Assembly: GCA_014549065.1 (NCBI GenBank)
Contig: JACDOX010000007.1
Span: 8,469,768-8,533,767 of the forward strand
Origin: Cardinalis cardinalis
Lineage: Eukaryota > Chordata > Aves > Passeriformes > Cardinalidae
DNA length: 64,000 nt
Reading direction: 5' to 3'
The notes under the pieces are model-generated. The model saw only the letters and a list, made by a program, of their open reading frames with translations. It was not told where the DNA came from and ran no database searches. Positions 1 through 14,100 of this stretch are shown piece by piece. The translations under genes were made by a program, and so were the position numbers. Position 1 is the first letter of the stretch, and each line of letters begins with the position of its first letter.

Positions 1-3000
1 CCGCACCAGGTTACTGCCCTGGAGGTGTTCTCCACCTCTTCTCCCATAAGCTACCGGGTGAAAAAGTGAGAAGGCGTTCCCTGCCCCTATTCTCCATACA
101 GAGAGAAACACCAGTGCATGGATACATTAGCAAGTTCCCACCTCTGCTCAAGGTCTCCCACATTTCTGCAGGGGTAGTCTACATTCCCCAAATGATGGTG
201 ACAAAGTGGAGGACTCCCTGCAGTGAATGATTTCTTTGCTGTGGCTCAGAACATGGCTTCAGTGTTNTGTGCAGCATTACATTTTCAGTGGTGCAATTTT
301 GTTTTAAGAGTTTTCTTGAGAAGAAGTGTAGAATAGAACATTTAAACTGGTATTTCATTATCCAGAGTCTCAATTAACTACACCCTTAGAGCATATGCTG
401 TGCTGTGGATGACTAATCTGTGTCTCCCTGCTAACAATAAGAAGCACCCTGAAGTCAGGAAACCTTCTGGCTGCTTTGGGCTCCAAGGGCAGGCTCCTTG
501 AATGACTGAATGGCTCTGTGNCTGGGTCATCTTCATGTAATAAAGGTCCTCAAAAATGTAATTGTGCCCTTAAAGNCACAAAGAACAGGAAATAACTGAG
601 TGGTGAATGTGGCAGTGGAGCTGCCTGCATCGTCTAAATCTGGCTGTATCTGGCATTCCAGCAAAATGGCTTTGTTATATAGGCTGCCAGAATAAAGCTG
701 TGGCACTCCATTAAAAAAAAAAAAATTAAAAACAAAAGAAAAAGTAAAGCATTTTCTTTCTGGGTGGACATTTATTTCTGGTTTGGCATTAGTCAACAGA
801 TTAGCATTGGTCAAATGAAGGTATAGAAACAGCCTGGTTTACTGAAGAAAGGAAGGGGTGAAGGAAGACCTGTGTTATCACCACTGACTCACCAGATAAT
901 GGAAGTGTTTATGGTCTAAAGTTCATATGCACNTCCAGCTTCATTTCTACTCTTTCCATCATCTCCTCTTTGGATCATGTGGTACCTCTGCAAATGGGGG
1001 ACATTTTGTGTTCTTTTGCACTTACTTGTGAATAAGATCTCTCCCTACAAACAGCCACAAAGTCTATGACTCTTTGCCTCTAGAATATTTAATAATGAAA
1101 AGGACAAAAAATTGGTTAGCAGTGAGTCAAAGCAAATGCAAACACAAACTAATGCTCTTAAATATATAATCACACAGTGTTTTGAAATCGATACTTAGGT
1201 ATTTTAGAGATGACTACAGCAGTCATCGAAGGGAACAAAAAAGGTGTCACATAAGGGGAGGAATAAATGTCCACATGTGTTTCAGTCATTTAAGCAACAA
1301 TCTCCTAAAACAAAAAGAAGTTTTTTCAGAAGTTGAAATTTCAGTGAGTTCCAGATGAGAATGNAATTTACCTGTAAGGTACCGCTACACTAAAGGAAGT
1401 CACCATGACTTATCAAATCTGGCGTGGGTATTGCTATGTTTAAGTGCCATTTCAAAAGATTCATTGGCTATGTAGGCTTTTACTATCAGCATATTTATTT
1501 CACCTCCTAAATGAAATCCAATTTGAGGCTATTAATATTAATGTGCTGAGATAATTCTGATGATGAATTAATAAAACACTTGGCCTCTCAATATGCTGTT
1601 TGCTCTTACCATTTAATGATGCTCTTAACTGGAAAAAGGAAGAGATAGAGCAGACTCCAGCAGGAGCCTGAAAATTAGAAACCACTTCATTGTTTTTAGC
1701 TTGCTGCTTTAATGACAATCAATGGCATTGATTTTGGACTAGAAAAGTATTTACTAAANCTTTACCATGTGCTACAATCCCTATTTAGATTCCTTAAGCA
1801 TAATCTGTATGTAACACCAGCTTAAAGTACTTCAACTCTTCAATGAAAATAAAATTAAAAATATTTAATACATTTCTGCAATTTTTTAGAGGTTTGACCC
1901 TATTTCTTATGTTAGTCATAAATATTGGGTTTTATGCAAAATAATTGTCTTCCCACTGAAAGCACATCTGTACTTTAGAAAAATGAGATTACATCAACNG
2001 TCTCATTCCTTTACAAGAGTAATTTCAGTTCACTGAACATTTTAGTACAGATAAGGCTAATTCAGCTACCTTATTATGCTAGAATAGATTTCCATTTGAA
2101 GAGCTGAATTCAGCTAATGTACATGATTCTTATGTTAGTCAACACAGTCAGCACAACATAACAAAAGAAAAAATCTAAATAATAAAATATTTCCACAGAC
2201 AACTAATGTAAAAACATATGTGTAAACCTGTTTACTGTCATATTCATAATTTATATCATTATTTTATTATTGATATAAGTGAATATGGAAAGCATTTAAT
2301 TCTAAGGTCACATACAATTCATTGTGGTTAAAATGTAAAACCTTAATGCTAGTAGTTTTTACTTTTTATCTAAGAAAGAATAAAAAAATTCTAATCATGT
2401 GATTTCCAACAATTACAGTTTTGTCTAAGATTTCGTACATGGAAAGCCTAAGAGGTGGCTTGTAGAACTTATGCAATCTAATTTTCAAAGCGAAGCATAT
2501 TTTAGAAATTCTAGAAGATGGCAAGCCTGGAAGTGCATTCCCAATACACTTAATGTTTAAGCCTGCAGTTTTAATTCCAGCCAAATTGTGTCTCTGAAAT
2601 AGGTCAGTTGATACAGACTCTTTTACCTTAACTGCATGTATGAAAAAATTTTAGGAGACCAAGAAGCGCTAACTGTAGCATATTATTGCTGAAATTTATA
2701 TTATTAATAATTAAGTTTCTGAAACAAAAAAGCGGAACAAATTACCAGCAAACTGCTTCTTCAAAGAGAAAACAAAGAGAGGACATTTTCAGTTGTTCTT
2801 CATTCAATTATGAAGAATTCAGTGTGGTAGAAGCTATGTGTGAATCTAGAGAAAGTTTGCTGACATGGAAGAGAATAAAATTATTCTAATTGAGAATCAG
2901 ATTCATATTTTTATTATTTGTGGCAGGATAACAGCAAAGGGATTTAGGTGGTAAGGGAGATGGATGGTGTCATAGATTACCAGTCATGTACNAGCTTTCT

Positions 3001-3521
3001 TTTTGTGCTGCTTCTTTTGAGCAGTACTGGAAGGAAAAGGTATATAGAAAGGCTTAATGCAACCTACACATCATAAAATTTGGCCTCTGCTCCCATGTTT
3101 GAGTAAAAAATAGGCAATGCTGGTCAACAGGCNCTGAATGGCCACACTAAAACCCAGCCAGGAGATTCCTCTTTTTTTATTCTATTTCCATTTTCCCCTA
3201 CATAGAGGAGATGATTAATTTTTTTTCAGAATTTCTAACAACATAAAAAGACAGACCAAATATTAACCTTCTTACATGTCTTTGGCCACTGTTCTGGTGA
3301 TCATGATCAACTATCATGTGTGCTTGATTTTGTGCAGTTCAGATAGACCTGTCAAAATCAGAGTTGTTTTGTTATTGTCTGTGTTATTCAGAACTAACAT
3401 CATAACATGCAAATCAGCTTGAATAAAATATCAATGCCCCATCACTATTGTCAATTATCCTTGGAATATTTTCATGACCAGACTTTGTGTGAAAATTCTG
3501 ACCTCTGAGAGAAAAAGTTGT
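1..3521. other. AT-rich non-coding stretch
   Basis: No recognisable gene or long repeat is seen. Open frames here are at most 93 codons and have the composition of translated AT-rich DNA. An A-rich run lies at 712-749. A small AT-only inverted repeat lies at 2251-2278, with 8-base arms TTATATCA and TGATATAA. Confidence 0.6.
712..749. repeat. A-rich low-complexity tract
   Basis: A run of about 13 A is followed by A-rich sequence broken by T, C and G. It could be an old retroposon tail, but no element body is recognisable on its 5' side. Confidence 0.6.
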
Positions 3522-3745
3522 AGAATCATAGAGTGGTTTGGGTTGGAACAGACCTTTAAATATCACCTAGTCAAGCTTCCCTGAAGTGAGCTGGGACACC
3601 TTCCATAGACCAGGTTGTTTGAAGCCCTGTCCAGCCTGATCTTGAATGTTTCTGGACCTGGAGCATCCACCAGCTCTCTGGTCAACCTGTGCCAGTGTTT
3701 CACCACCCACCCCATGTAAAATCCCTAAATCTAATCTAACTCAGT
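3522..3745 (-). mobile_element. CR1 LINE, 3'-end fragment
   Basis: On the plus strand this opens with GAATCATAGAGTGGTTTGGG and continues through the typical reverse complement of a CR1 3' region. Diagnostic pieces are the 'GGTTGGAACAGACCTTTAAA' block, 'GACACCTTCCATAGACCAGG', 'CCAGCCTGATCTTGAATG' and 'CTAAATCTAATCTAAC'. The element therefore lies on the minus strand, with its 3' terminal ATTCTATGATTC-type end at 3522. It is 5'-truncated, as most CR1 copies are, and carries small indels. It contains only the 3' untranslated part plus the last bases of the reverse-transcriptase frame, so it has no coding capacity. CR1 is the dominant LINE of bird genomes. Confidence 0.93.
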
Positions 3746-6434
3746 GAGAGGGATCTGAACTCCTTTANGTGAAGATATTTCTCAGAGACCAATTTAAAAG
3801 GCTGTGTTATGGTCTTCTTTCTACTATAAAATATTATAATTCTTAAAATCAGTTAATTTGGTGAAAGAGGACTGATTTTAAAATATAAAAATGTATTTTA
3901 AAATGTCAGTAGCTATTTAAAATANGATTCAATTATGGTAGCCTAAAACATTGTTTTATTTCATCTGCTATTTATTTTCTTAAATAGCTGCGGGGATGTT
4001 TACTAATTAGATAACCTAGAGCTAAACACTGGGAGTTTCCAAGTGTTGAGTATCTTTAACTTTTGATAAAGCAAGAACAGCGAGTGCCTCAAAGGATAGG
4101 TCAGTGCTTATATAACANTGTGTGAGAATCAGTTTTTGTCTTGTTTTTCTTAGACATAATTTGATGTTTTACAATAGAAAAAAGTGTAAGCACAACCCAG
4201 CATATCACTTCTATCACTGGTGTGTATAAAACGCTTCCTCTATGCTTTTAAGGTGATGAAAAGGACAACTACCTTGTGTCTAAATCAGGAGAGCTTGATA
4301 TGATGTCAAAGCCTTTGGCTAAACATAGATTGACTTAATTCTTTCAATAATGAACTTTGGTCCNGAGCATTTAACAACCACAAGAGGAGAAACCCAATAT
4401 AAAAGAGAAAATCTCCTCATTCAGGTTATCTTGCCTCTGCTGCAGGCAAAACATAGAAATATTTTTTTTAATCGAGATTCTCTGCAGCAGCCCGTTCCAA
4501 ATGCCAGTATCCATCACTGATGACTGGATCAATAGCTCTGTTTTGGCCCCAGTCTCCTACGAGAGATGGCATGCCATCAGTGACAGACAAATATCACAGT
4601 TAAGCAAAGTATCCAGCCAGACCTAGTAACATTTTTATTGATTTTTGTTGTGCAAATAATGTCTTTTTGGGCTGAATAAATGGCTTTGAGCCAAACAGTC
4701 ATTGTTTATGATTCCAAAATGCAATAAAGGGACAGGAAATATATTATAGCCTATGTCTCAAGGCACACAACATAATCATCCTTTGGTGGTGAAAAACTAT
4801 CCAGCTGAAACCATGAGTGCATATTTATCCATGCTTAAAGGTACCTGTAGGACTTGCAAATCTTACACAANATGTCCTGTTAGGAAACAGATGGTATTGC
4901 CCTTTAACCTATTGAATAAGTACTAGAAAACCAAGCAAAAAATAAGCACAATATTTCTTCAATCAATACAAAGAAAACACTTTATTATTTTCCCCTCAAA
5001 TGAAATATCAAACTTGCCAAAATGGTATTAGGATGCAATGAAAAAGGGACAAACTGGAAAGTAGCTGAAGAATTTTTCAAATGCTACAAAATTACACTGA
5101 TAGTTACCCAGCAAAAATATTTTTTGGTTTTGTCTTTAAAAAAAGACAAAATTTTAGGGAAATTTTATTTCTCTAATATAGTTATTATTCAGTAACTTAA
5201 GGTAACAATAAAAGCAAAAAAAAAGTCTCCTTATTGTTATATCTGCACATTAAATCACAAACATTTTCTTCTGGGTATATGTTTAACGTATACAGTGGAT
5301 TTAATGAGAAATCTCACTTAGTCCCAGCAAGTGGGCAGTGACCAGATTTTCTAGACATTCAGGTGTCATAAACAAACATTCTCTCTTAATGATNTTGTCA
5401 AATCACCAGTATAAATTATTAGCAGTGAAGATCTGAGAAAANGACTATTCTCTTTACTGCCATGCTCTATACAAGGAAATATTTTTAACAGGTTTNTTGC
5501 TTCCAATCAGCTAGAAATGAGCTGTATCAGCTTGCATTATTTCAAGGCTGATAAAACTATTTTGCCNTCATTGCACAACCCTGCATTTTCATGGAAAAAT
5601 ATAAATAATTCAAACACCTTTCAGAAAAATTCAAGAATATTTATCCTCATCTCGGAAAAGTCCATTCATCTGTAGGAAAATGCTACAGTAATCAAATGCT
5701 ACCTAAATCCCATTTCTCTCCTACATCTTTAAATTTCTAGCTTTTACTAACTCTCTNATGACAGCCTTAAATATACATTTTGAAGGTATTTGGAATGCAA
5801 AACAAAAGCTGTTCTAAAGAAATTTTACTCAAAATCAGAGGCTTTATTTCAGTAAAGTAATATTTCAAAAATAAAATTACAAAAAAGGACAATGGAAGTC
5901 AACAGGAAACTCTAAAAGGAAATATCACTGTAATAACACATATTTGTTAATGGCCTTATTATGTCTACTGTAGAACAAAACTTCTGATAAACTTCTCAAA
6001 AAACCTATTGCAAAATTTTTATATTCTTCAACAGAAGTAAATATTCCCTTTGAATTANACAAAATCATTGCAACAAACCTCCAATCATACATAACTCATT
6101 TGAAGAGTTATTCAACTTTAATCACAATGTCATTGAATTTTTCCAAAGTTTTGGGGCGATTTAAGATTTTTCTTTTATTATTCTTTGAATTAAATTTCCC
6201 AAATTCTCAGCCCTGGAAACATTACACCTGTGATCAGAAATTTTATTTGAGAACAGCTTCTTTGAGTCAGGATATCTCACAAGCCCAACATTATTTCCAT
6301 GACTAAAGGTTCCTGACAGTAAGATGTGAAAAAGCAAAATAGAGGTAAAATAAGACTTTTGATATGTCACACATAGTGCAGGATAGTCATACATTTGGCA
6401 CCTCNTTTCTCCTTGTCCACCTCATCTGAATATT
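3746..6434. other. AT-rich non-coding stretch
   Basis: No gene or repeat family is recognised. A perfect 10-base inverted repeat (TTTTGTCTTT / AAAGACAAAA, 4-base loop) lies at 5128-5151. It is too AT-rich to be meaningful by itself. Confidence 0.55.
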
Positions 6435-7055
6435 CAAAAATCAGAGTAACCATTTTCTGAGGGATCAACGACCAAGTCTTTCATCCTTCACTGACTGCTG
6501 TTATTTTTTGTACGTTTCAGATTCAAATAATGAGCAATGTTTTATCTCATCTCTGAACCTAAAGGGAAATAAATTATTATTNTTCCATTTCCTAGGGTTT
6601 AATTTATTAGACAAAAACCCCTTGTTCTTTCAACATCTTCCTTCAGCAACAAGTACACTGAAACATGCGTGATCCAAGTCTTCCTGAATCCACTGGTATA
6701 GCCGTGGCAATTGATTTTTGCTCCTAGAAAGAGAATAACAAAACAGTAAGAAACATCTATTGAGTGTAATTCATCTGGTCTATTTTCAAATATCTCTCTG
6801 AGCAGGAGATAGTCCTCTGATGGCGTCTGTTCCTTTCTGTTAACCACAGTAGGGTAGCCCAGAAATGCTGGCTTAGACTTAGGTGTCTCTTCTATTTCTA
6901 TGTAAACAAGTTCAGTGGAACAAATCCCAGNTTTGGTCATTCAGATCATTTCAGGCTGTCAATCCTGAGTGGATGATGCTCTCTGTGACCTTTAGAGCTG
7001 AACTGGACAAGATTTCCGGCATATGGCTTCTTTATATTTTCAACTTCCATCCAGC
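6435..7055 (-). pseudogene. possible decayed gene or exon remnant
   Basis: I do not recognise a family. Reading the minus strand, four short segments in different frames translate to unusually protein-like sequence. (1) 7055 to 6946 starts right after a CTCAG acceptor-like site, reads GWMEVENIKKPYAGNLVQFS onward and ends in a stop. (2) About 6920 to 6768 lies within a 113-codon open frame (6599-6940); part of it reads EETPKSKPAFLGYPTVV and EDYLLLREIFENRPDEL. (3) 6722 to 6630 follows a good pyrimidine tract plus CTAG (boundary 6724/6723) and reads LPRLYQWIQEDLDHACFS, then stops. (4) 6484 to 6435 reads MKDLVVDPSENGYSDF, then stops. Frame changes and stops between segments would fit a dead gene, a retrocopy, or a transposon remnant. 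Alternatively, segments 1 and 3 could be spliced exons, or the whole pattern could be chance. Low confidence. Confidence 0.2.
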
Positions 7056-10000
7056 CTGAGAAGTCTGTTTAGTTATTTATGAGTCTTGATTTAATTTTAA
7101 CCCAGAAAACTGCTACCTAATTTTAGATTTTTTGTTTTGTTTTGGATGTTCAGATATTTTGTTGAATTTGGCCTAGACATATGTTNGGGCTGAAGTCAGT
7201 AGAAATAATTGGACCTGCATATTTTACTGAGAACATGTACACGTCTTTCTTTTCTGAGTTTAGAGGGTTTCAGGGCACTTTATTTTAAATTTGAAACTCA
7301 ACNTAAATCAGAAATATTAAACCGTGAGGTATGACGCTGCTAGCACACACTTCAGTGCATGATCAGCCAGGTTACCCATTTGTTCTCTGGAGTAGGTAGC
7401 CCTGGTAAACTCAGCCCATTAGTGACTCATTCCTGAGCTGGAGGAGGAGGCCAANGTAAAACCCAGGATGGGTATTAAGAGATCTGTAACTGCTCCTCCT
7501 GCAGACCTCAGGAACATATGTTCACATGCTTGACACAAACCGTCTGTGCCAATAAAACCCTGCCCATTGTCATGCTAAGGAAATTCAACCCTCCCTGCAG
7601 ACTAAGCCCTGTCTGTGTCAGCTGGCCAGGCNCATCTTCTCCTGGGGGAGTTGAATCCCGCCAACTGAGAACATGGTTTCCAGAGGGCAAATAAATAGGC
7701 TGTAACAGGATAGCATGTGAAATCTTCCTGCAAAGACTAGTCACCTGGGTGTTATGAACTGTGATGTGAAGATACTAGAGTGAATGTTGTTAAGAGTATG
7801 AAATCANCTTCTTTGATGAGGCTAAAAATAATGGAATAAAAATGGTTTATTCATAATCTTCTTATTACAGATTCTGTTTTCTNTTTAGGTAAAATGTACA
7901 TCCATTTCTCTCATTTCAAGTGTATAATTTAGAGTGGGGGTTTTTAATAACAATCACAGAAAGGTAAAAACAAACATGTTTTATTGTCTGGNTTTTAAAG
8001 ACAATGACAGCTGCAGCCAGACTGATCTCATCACCCCATCGGCAATATTTTTATAGCAGTTAGAGTAATGGTAAGACAAAGACTCTCACACTTGTATTTA
8101 TCCAACTGTTTTCTTTTCTGGTCCTTCTCTGGTGATATGTAATTTTCAGATCTGTTTTTTCACATGAAATTTTCTATGTGTAGTCTATCCATAGCTAAAT
8201 TACTGTGAGTATTTTCCTGACACTTGGAGGTGTGAATTACGGCCTTGCATTGAACTTTTCTTCTTGGACAGAAAGAAAGGCTGATGGGGAGAAAGGGTAG
8301 GCATAGGTATGTGCAAACATGATGCCTGCTCAGATGCATACACCCAACACAGGCCTGGATATAAGATTTGCATGAGAAAGGCTTCCTGGAGGAAACAGCA
8401 TGAGCCAGTGGGCAGGCTCCTGACAAAGCNGTCCAGATGTCTTGTGATCTATCTCCAGTTTTCTCTATATTGCCATGTGATCTTGTGAAAGCTGCTTTCC
8501 CTGTGGGTCTTAATTTCACAATCTGAAGATGTATAGAGGGGCTTCTAACCTACAATATGATTTCAAATATTTCTGAAATGCCCATTTCCAGCAACTACAA
8601 TGCCCACAAATCTAACTCACTAATAATAATAACAAGTTTAAGAAGGAAAAAAGGATGATCTATTACATGTTTGGGAGGCNAATCTCCAGCTTGATGACCT
8701 CTTGTTTTCCCTTATCAGCAACATCTCTTTGCTTTTTCTATTTCACTGAATATACTTGATACAGGAATTTTTCTCATTACCACAAATATTAACAACAGAT
8801 TTTAAAGCACTGTACTAGGAAGAGAAGGAAAGTGAGATTTCTATGTCATGTACCATGATTTTGTCTCCAGAACTTCTGAATAAGTTTGTCTTTGAAAAGT
8901 ACAACCAGACTTAGGCAATATTTCAGCCTAAACACACTGCAGCAGTTTTTATTAAAAGGANCAATCTCTGTAAGACACCATGGACTGAAACACAGTAGCT
9001 CACAACTGTACCTCCTCTATTGCCTCTGTATTATAAGAAAGATGTGATTATAGTATATGTAAGCATATGAAAACAATCATACTCACAGTGAACATCACAA
9101 ACAAAGGACACAAACCAGAAGAAGAGAAATGAAGTAGCAGCAGTATTGGTTATTAGTGCACAGGTTTTGGAAAGTCTCTGGCCTACTAGGGTGCAATAAG
9201 GTCCTCATTGTTTCATGTCTTCAGTGATACAACAGGTAGAATAGATAAACTTTTTGCTGGGCTGAATAAATCCAATATGAGCTACAGGATCATAGCCTGT
9301 AAACTGCATGGTTTCTCCAAGGATTAGGACATTTCAGGGACTTTTAAAGGTCAGTTGANGAAGTCCTGAACTTTACAGGGAAACCATCTCAGTGACTTTG
9401 GTTGCTTCTGATGCTCAGGGAAAGAGACTTAATTAGAGCAGCAATACACGCACATTCTTGTCTATGAGGGAGAGTTCCATCTCCACACTTCTTAACTATT
9501 TAAGCCATGCTGAAGTACTCAGTCATTTGATCTCAGTATCATCTGGGGACCAGCTGTCCTGCCAGCTCTCCCACTCCCCATGTGGCCTCTGCACCCCATA
9601 TGTTTCCGGCCCTTTTTCCCACATGCCTTGATCTCCCTGTATCTACCAGATAACCAGATTTCACTATCCTTGCTTACCTTACAAGTTATATGGGCATGGT
9701 ACAAATGGTGGTTTCCACCTCCATTTTATCCTTAGCAGGTAGCTGGCCAAGCTTGGCACCAGTTTTCTGTGGTGTTACAGCAAAAGTAGCCTTTCTGGAA
9801 AGTTCCTGTGTTGTTTGATAAAATAATTCAAAAATGCGAAAGATTAAAAAAATCAGAGGATAGAGGATTTTTNATCATCCTGATAATATACTTGTTGCTG
9901 GAAAGGGATCGGGGAAGATATGTTCTTTGAGGGCCAGTGACTCTCCAAAAATAGTCTGCTGACAGAGGAAGCTTGGTCACCAGACAGAGTCAGTTCTTTA

Positions 10001-10969
10001 TCTCTTTCTCTCTTTTCTTCTTCTTCAGTAATATTGAAGTCTATGCAGGTGTTACAACCACTCTCTGTTGTTGGAGTCCAGTCTTCATTATAATCTAAAT
10101 ATTATATAATNCAATATAATATTGTATCTGATTCTGTTTGACTTTAGACACACTTCTCTATTCTACCATCATTTTTCAAAGGCTTTATGATCATTTAAGA
10201 TTTATCTAGTAATATAAATTATGTTTTACTGTTTCCAAACACTTCTTGTACTCTGTTATTTTTAAAAAATTGCATTTTATGCATCCTGTAATCAATCATA
10301 AGTATATATGTCNTCACCATGAGCCAAATTCAGAGTTGATTACACTTAAGGTAGAAACAAGGCTCATACTACCTNGTTCCCTCCTGAGCTCTGAATAGCA
10401 CATCTAGAGAGGAAGAAACAATAATGTTTTGCTAGGATAACACTCCATTGGCTTCTCAGGAGCATTTCTTAATGGAGAACAGCTATCCCCAAAATACTTT
10501 CAAAAATACACATGACATTGCAAGTTATTTCTGCACAGTCTTTTTTACTCACAGATAGGCATATTCTCTCTTTATATCAATCTAATGTTAATGCATGACC
10601 ACATTTTTCAACCCAGAATTTTGCCTTGAGCTGAGAAAGTTGTAGCAACCCTAGTAAAGCAGCCACCTTCATGAGTGAAATTTTTTTAAAAATCTGTTAT
10701 TATAGCCACTATCAGAAAAATATTTCTGGCACCATGTAACTCTACCATTCAGGATTAGATCCTGAGATAGTAAGGCATCAAGAAGATTCATAATTTCNAG
10801 CCTGGCAGAGGTCCACTTACTTACTTCAATGTACTGGTGCCTCTTTTCATACTGGGACTTGTACCGTCACATAAATAACTGAAAACAGGCCCAAGCTAAA
10901 AATCTCCCAGTGAAACTGAGGGAGANAAATCGATTTCAGAGTTTGGCACAAATTTGGTGAAGCTTTTGG
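7056..10969. other. AT-rich non-coding stretch
   Basis: No gene recognised. A 119-codon minus-strand frame at 8160-8519 is rich in Cys, His and Ser, shows no recognisable domain, and is treated as chance. Confidence 0.55.
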
Positions 10970-11152
10970 GACATGAGGATAGTCAAGCATTGCAACAGGT
11001 TTTCAAGAGAGGCTGATCCATTTCCATCTATGGAGGATTTCAACACCAGAGTGGATGAAACCCTGAGAAACCTGGTCTAACCTTGTAGCACACCATGTTT
11101 TGATCAAGGGGTTGTACAGTAGACCTTACTAACACATTTACAACCTTACAAC
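10970..11152 (+). mobile_element. CR1 LINE, degraded 3'-end fragment
   Basis: The series 'AAGCATTGCAACAGGTTTTC', 'AGAGAGGCTGATCCATTTCC', 'GAGGATTTCAACACCAGAGT', 'GAGAAACCTGGTCTAA' and 'TTTGATCAAGGGGTTGTACA' follows the order of a plus-strand CR1 3' region: end of the reverse-transcriptase frame, then the 'GAGCAGGGGGTTGGACTAGA' block. It is clearly more diverged than the copies at 3.5 and 59.1 kb and lacks the terminal ATTCTATGA repeats. It is probably an older insertion. It has no coding capacity. Confidence 0.82.
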
Positions 11153-14100
11153 AAATTATCCCTATGGCCTTATGAACATAAGGATAAAAAAATTCAAAAA
11201 TCAAAACATTAAATTGCATTCATTTACCCATGGTTTTAGTTCTCACATACAANAATATTACCATAATTAATAAAAAATTGTATGAAAAGGAACGATGTAT
11301 AAGATAGACCTAATACATTTGGGTCCCAACTGATGGTATTTTTTGCCTGACGGTTCTCTGTCATCTACTTTATGATTATTGCTAATAAGCATAGTGTTTT
11401 CAAAAACACAAATCAAATGGCAGGCATGATCAGTGTCTGTAGTCCCTAATGATNGTCATATTAGTATAACAAAGGAGCACAAAAATATGATCCCTATGTT
11501 ACATTAGACATATGGGAACAAACAAAAGTTGNCTAAAGGTATTTCAGCAGCAAATAGCTGGATGTGTATCTAAAGAGGTTTTCTAAATGGNTTTCCCTGA
11601 CCTAGCTTCTTCACTTATGTAAATACTGAGAGGCAATGCTTGTTCATGTAGCAAAATACTTTCCTAGTTCCTTTNTTTCTTGGTTGTAACATAAATAAAA
11701 TTGCCGAAAATATCATTTTTCAGAACAGAAAAGGACTTAAGCACTGAGAGGAACTTGAAAAAAATTTAAAAGCACTTTACAAAACTATTGCAATGATATT
11801 GTCATAGTAACCTATTCCTCCTGGACTGTGATTATAGGAATCAGGGAGCGAGCAAAGCAGTCGTGAGGATTTTTCTGGGTTATCTGGCTTTGAAAGGATC
11901 ATGTTCAAACCCTGAAAAGATAAAAGAGAGACTATACAGAATGTAAGCTGGACCGTTAAACATTTCCATATGACAAACTCCTCTCCTGAGATCTGACCTG
12001 CCTGTAGATTCCCCAGTTTGCAGATCTAAAGGAACCAGGCCCACCCGTGCCTGCTCTAAAGAGAAGAAGCTGGGCCTGCCTAGCTTTTGAAAACTACTTT
12101 AAAATTCTGGCCAGAAAATACCTCAATAAAAAGGAAGATATATCCATAAAGCATTCAAAAGAAAATCCCACGAAACAGGATTTTAAGAAAGTAACTCATC
12201 TAAAAGTGATTGTAAAAACAATATCCCATGTAGGCATTTCTGAAAGAAATAGCTGCCCTCCATAGAAGACATTTCTTTTTCCTACAGATTATTGTTAAAT
12301 TATGTCCTTGGGCAACAATCCTGACATTTATGCGCATGCATAACTCCAAGCACATGGCTAGTTTCATAAACCACAATGGAACTATCTGCATTCCTAAAGT
12401 TAAACATATGTATAAGTATTTGCAGAATTGAGATCCAAAGTCCTAAATCGAANATTTATCTGCCAGCAATAATTACGTTGATGAAGCAGAAAATTGGAGA
12501 CATGAGTGATTGTTTCTCCACTATACCTTCAGCATCTCCACAGATATTAGAACTTGAACTCTCCTTCCCATGGTGACAACAAGGCCTTAGGTAAATCACA
12601 GGAAAATTTGGGTTTCCACTGACACTCAGGACACTCCTATCTGCATATCTACAGAGCAGCAAGTGACAGAGCACACTTTCCAATTGCCATTGCACATTGC
12701 AGCTGCCCAGTTCACCTGGTCATGCAGGTGATGTCAGGCAAATAATGTAGCTCAANGTGATTCCAGAAAGCTTGTGACATGTATGCCAAGACTAGGTGGA
12801 ATCTTCAGGCAATTTAAAATCATTCTGTTCTTCAAACAAAACAAATACCTACAGCAAAGCTACAAGAATCTCTCTTACAGAAGAAAATATTGGTACTTCC
12901 AGACTGTACTTCTAAAGAGCAAATATTCAATGCAACATCATAATTCTAGGAACGAGGCTATCAAACTGATAATTTTAAAAAATTATCAAAGTACAATCAG
13001 GCGCCCCGATTAATATTGAGTGAATGGTCATCGCATAAATACAGATGTGAAATCCTTTCTAACATTAATATAAGTCAAGTTCAAATCCTCCCCTTAACTT
13101 CTGACACTCAAAATACATGGGTGCATACATCTTAGGAAAGCCTATCACTTAACCGCTTAGAATCTATTCTTAGCAAATGAAGAACAGCTTCTCTGGAAAG
13201 TTTCCCATGTAGATTCTCAATAACTATTGTAAATCCTCTCAAAGCACTCAGTTCTCATTACAAATTTCCTGTTAGTTAAAAATAATAACATTGTTAGTCA
13301 TCTAAATCACCACATCTAGTGATTGAAAAGAGTCACTGGCTCTTTCGGTCAGTTGACGTTTTTTGTATTTTTCATTGGTAATGGTCTGTTCTGTATTTGG
13401 GAATGCTTATGCTGCCTGGAAACCTAGTCACAGGTTGTCCTTTAGCTTAGCTTGATACATTGCTGTCAGAAAGCCCAACTCAAAGACATATCTAGCTCAA
13501 GAAATTACTCTGTGTAGAGTAATCAAACTGAGGCTCTAAAAATCTTCTTTCAATTACCATGTACATATTGCATAACCAAAAAAAGTCTGACTTTTGAATA
13601 ATCTTGCAATTGTGCTTAGCAGGAGAAATGGACTAGTTTCCTTTTCTTCTACAACTTTCCTTGCTTTTCTCTATTTCTAATGCTATTTACCCCCCTCTCA
13701 TAAGGAGTTGTACTCAGCTAGTCCATCTGCTTGTTGTTCNTCCTTCAGCTGTTTGTTGTGTGGGTACTTCTTACCTGCAACTTCTCACATCTTTTTCCCT
13801 TTGATGATCCCATTGTTCACATATGTATATATAGTCCTTATACATTGTGCCTGGCTATGCCATCAGAGTTTTCTAAAATATTTTTATCCTGTTGTTATTT
13901 AAAATATTGTAGCATGCTTAGATTTAAATAATCATTATAATTAATAATTAATAGGTATAATTTCTAATTGCACAGATCTCTGCTTTGGCTTCAGAGCCCA
14001 TCTTACAAGAGGANACTGAAATAACTTGCAGAGAACCTGACACAAATAAGGTGGTGAAGCGTTGTCTGTTGATGATGGTCATGAGATTCTGGAAGTGCCT

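Noticed and set aside
5128..5151. 10-base inverted repeat TTTTGTCTTT / AAAGACAAAA
   Set aside because: Mostly T and A, so the match carries little information.
8160..8519. 119-codon minus-strand frame
   Set aside because: No domain, Cys/His/Ser-rich chance composition and an unknown codon inside.
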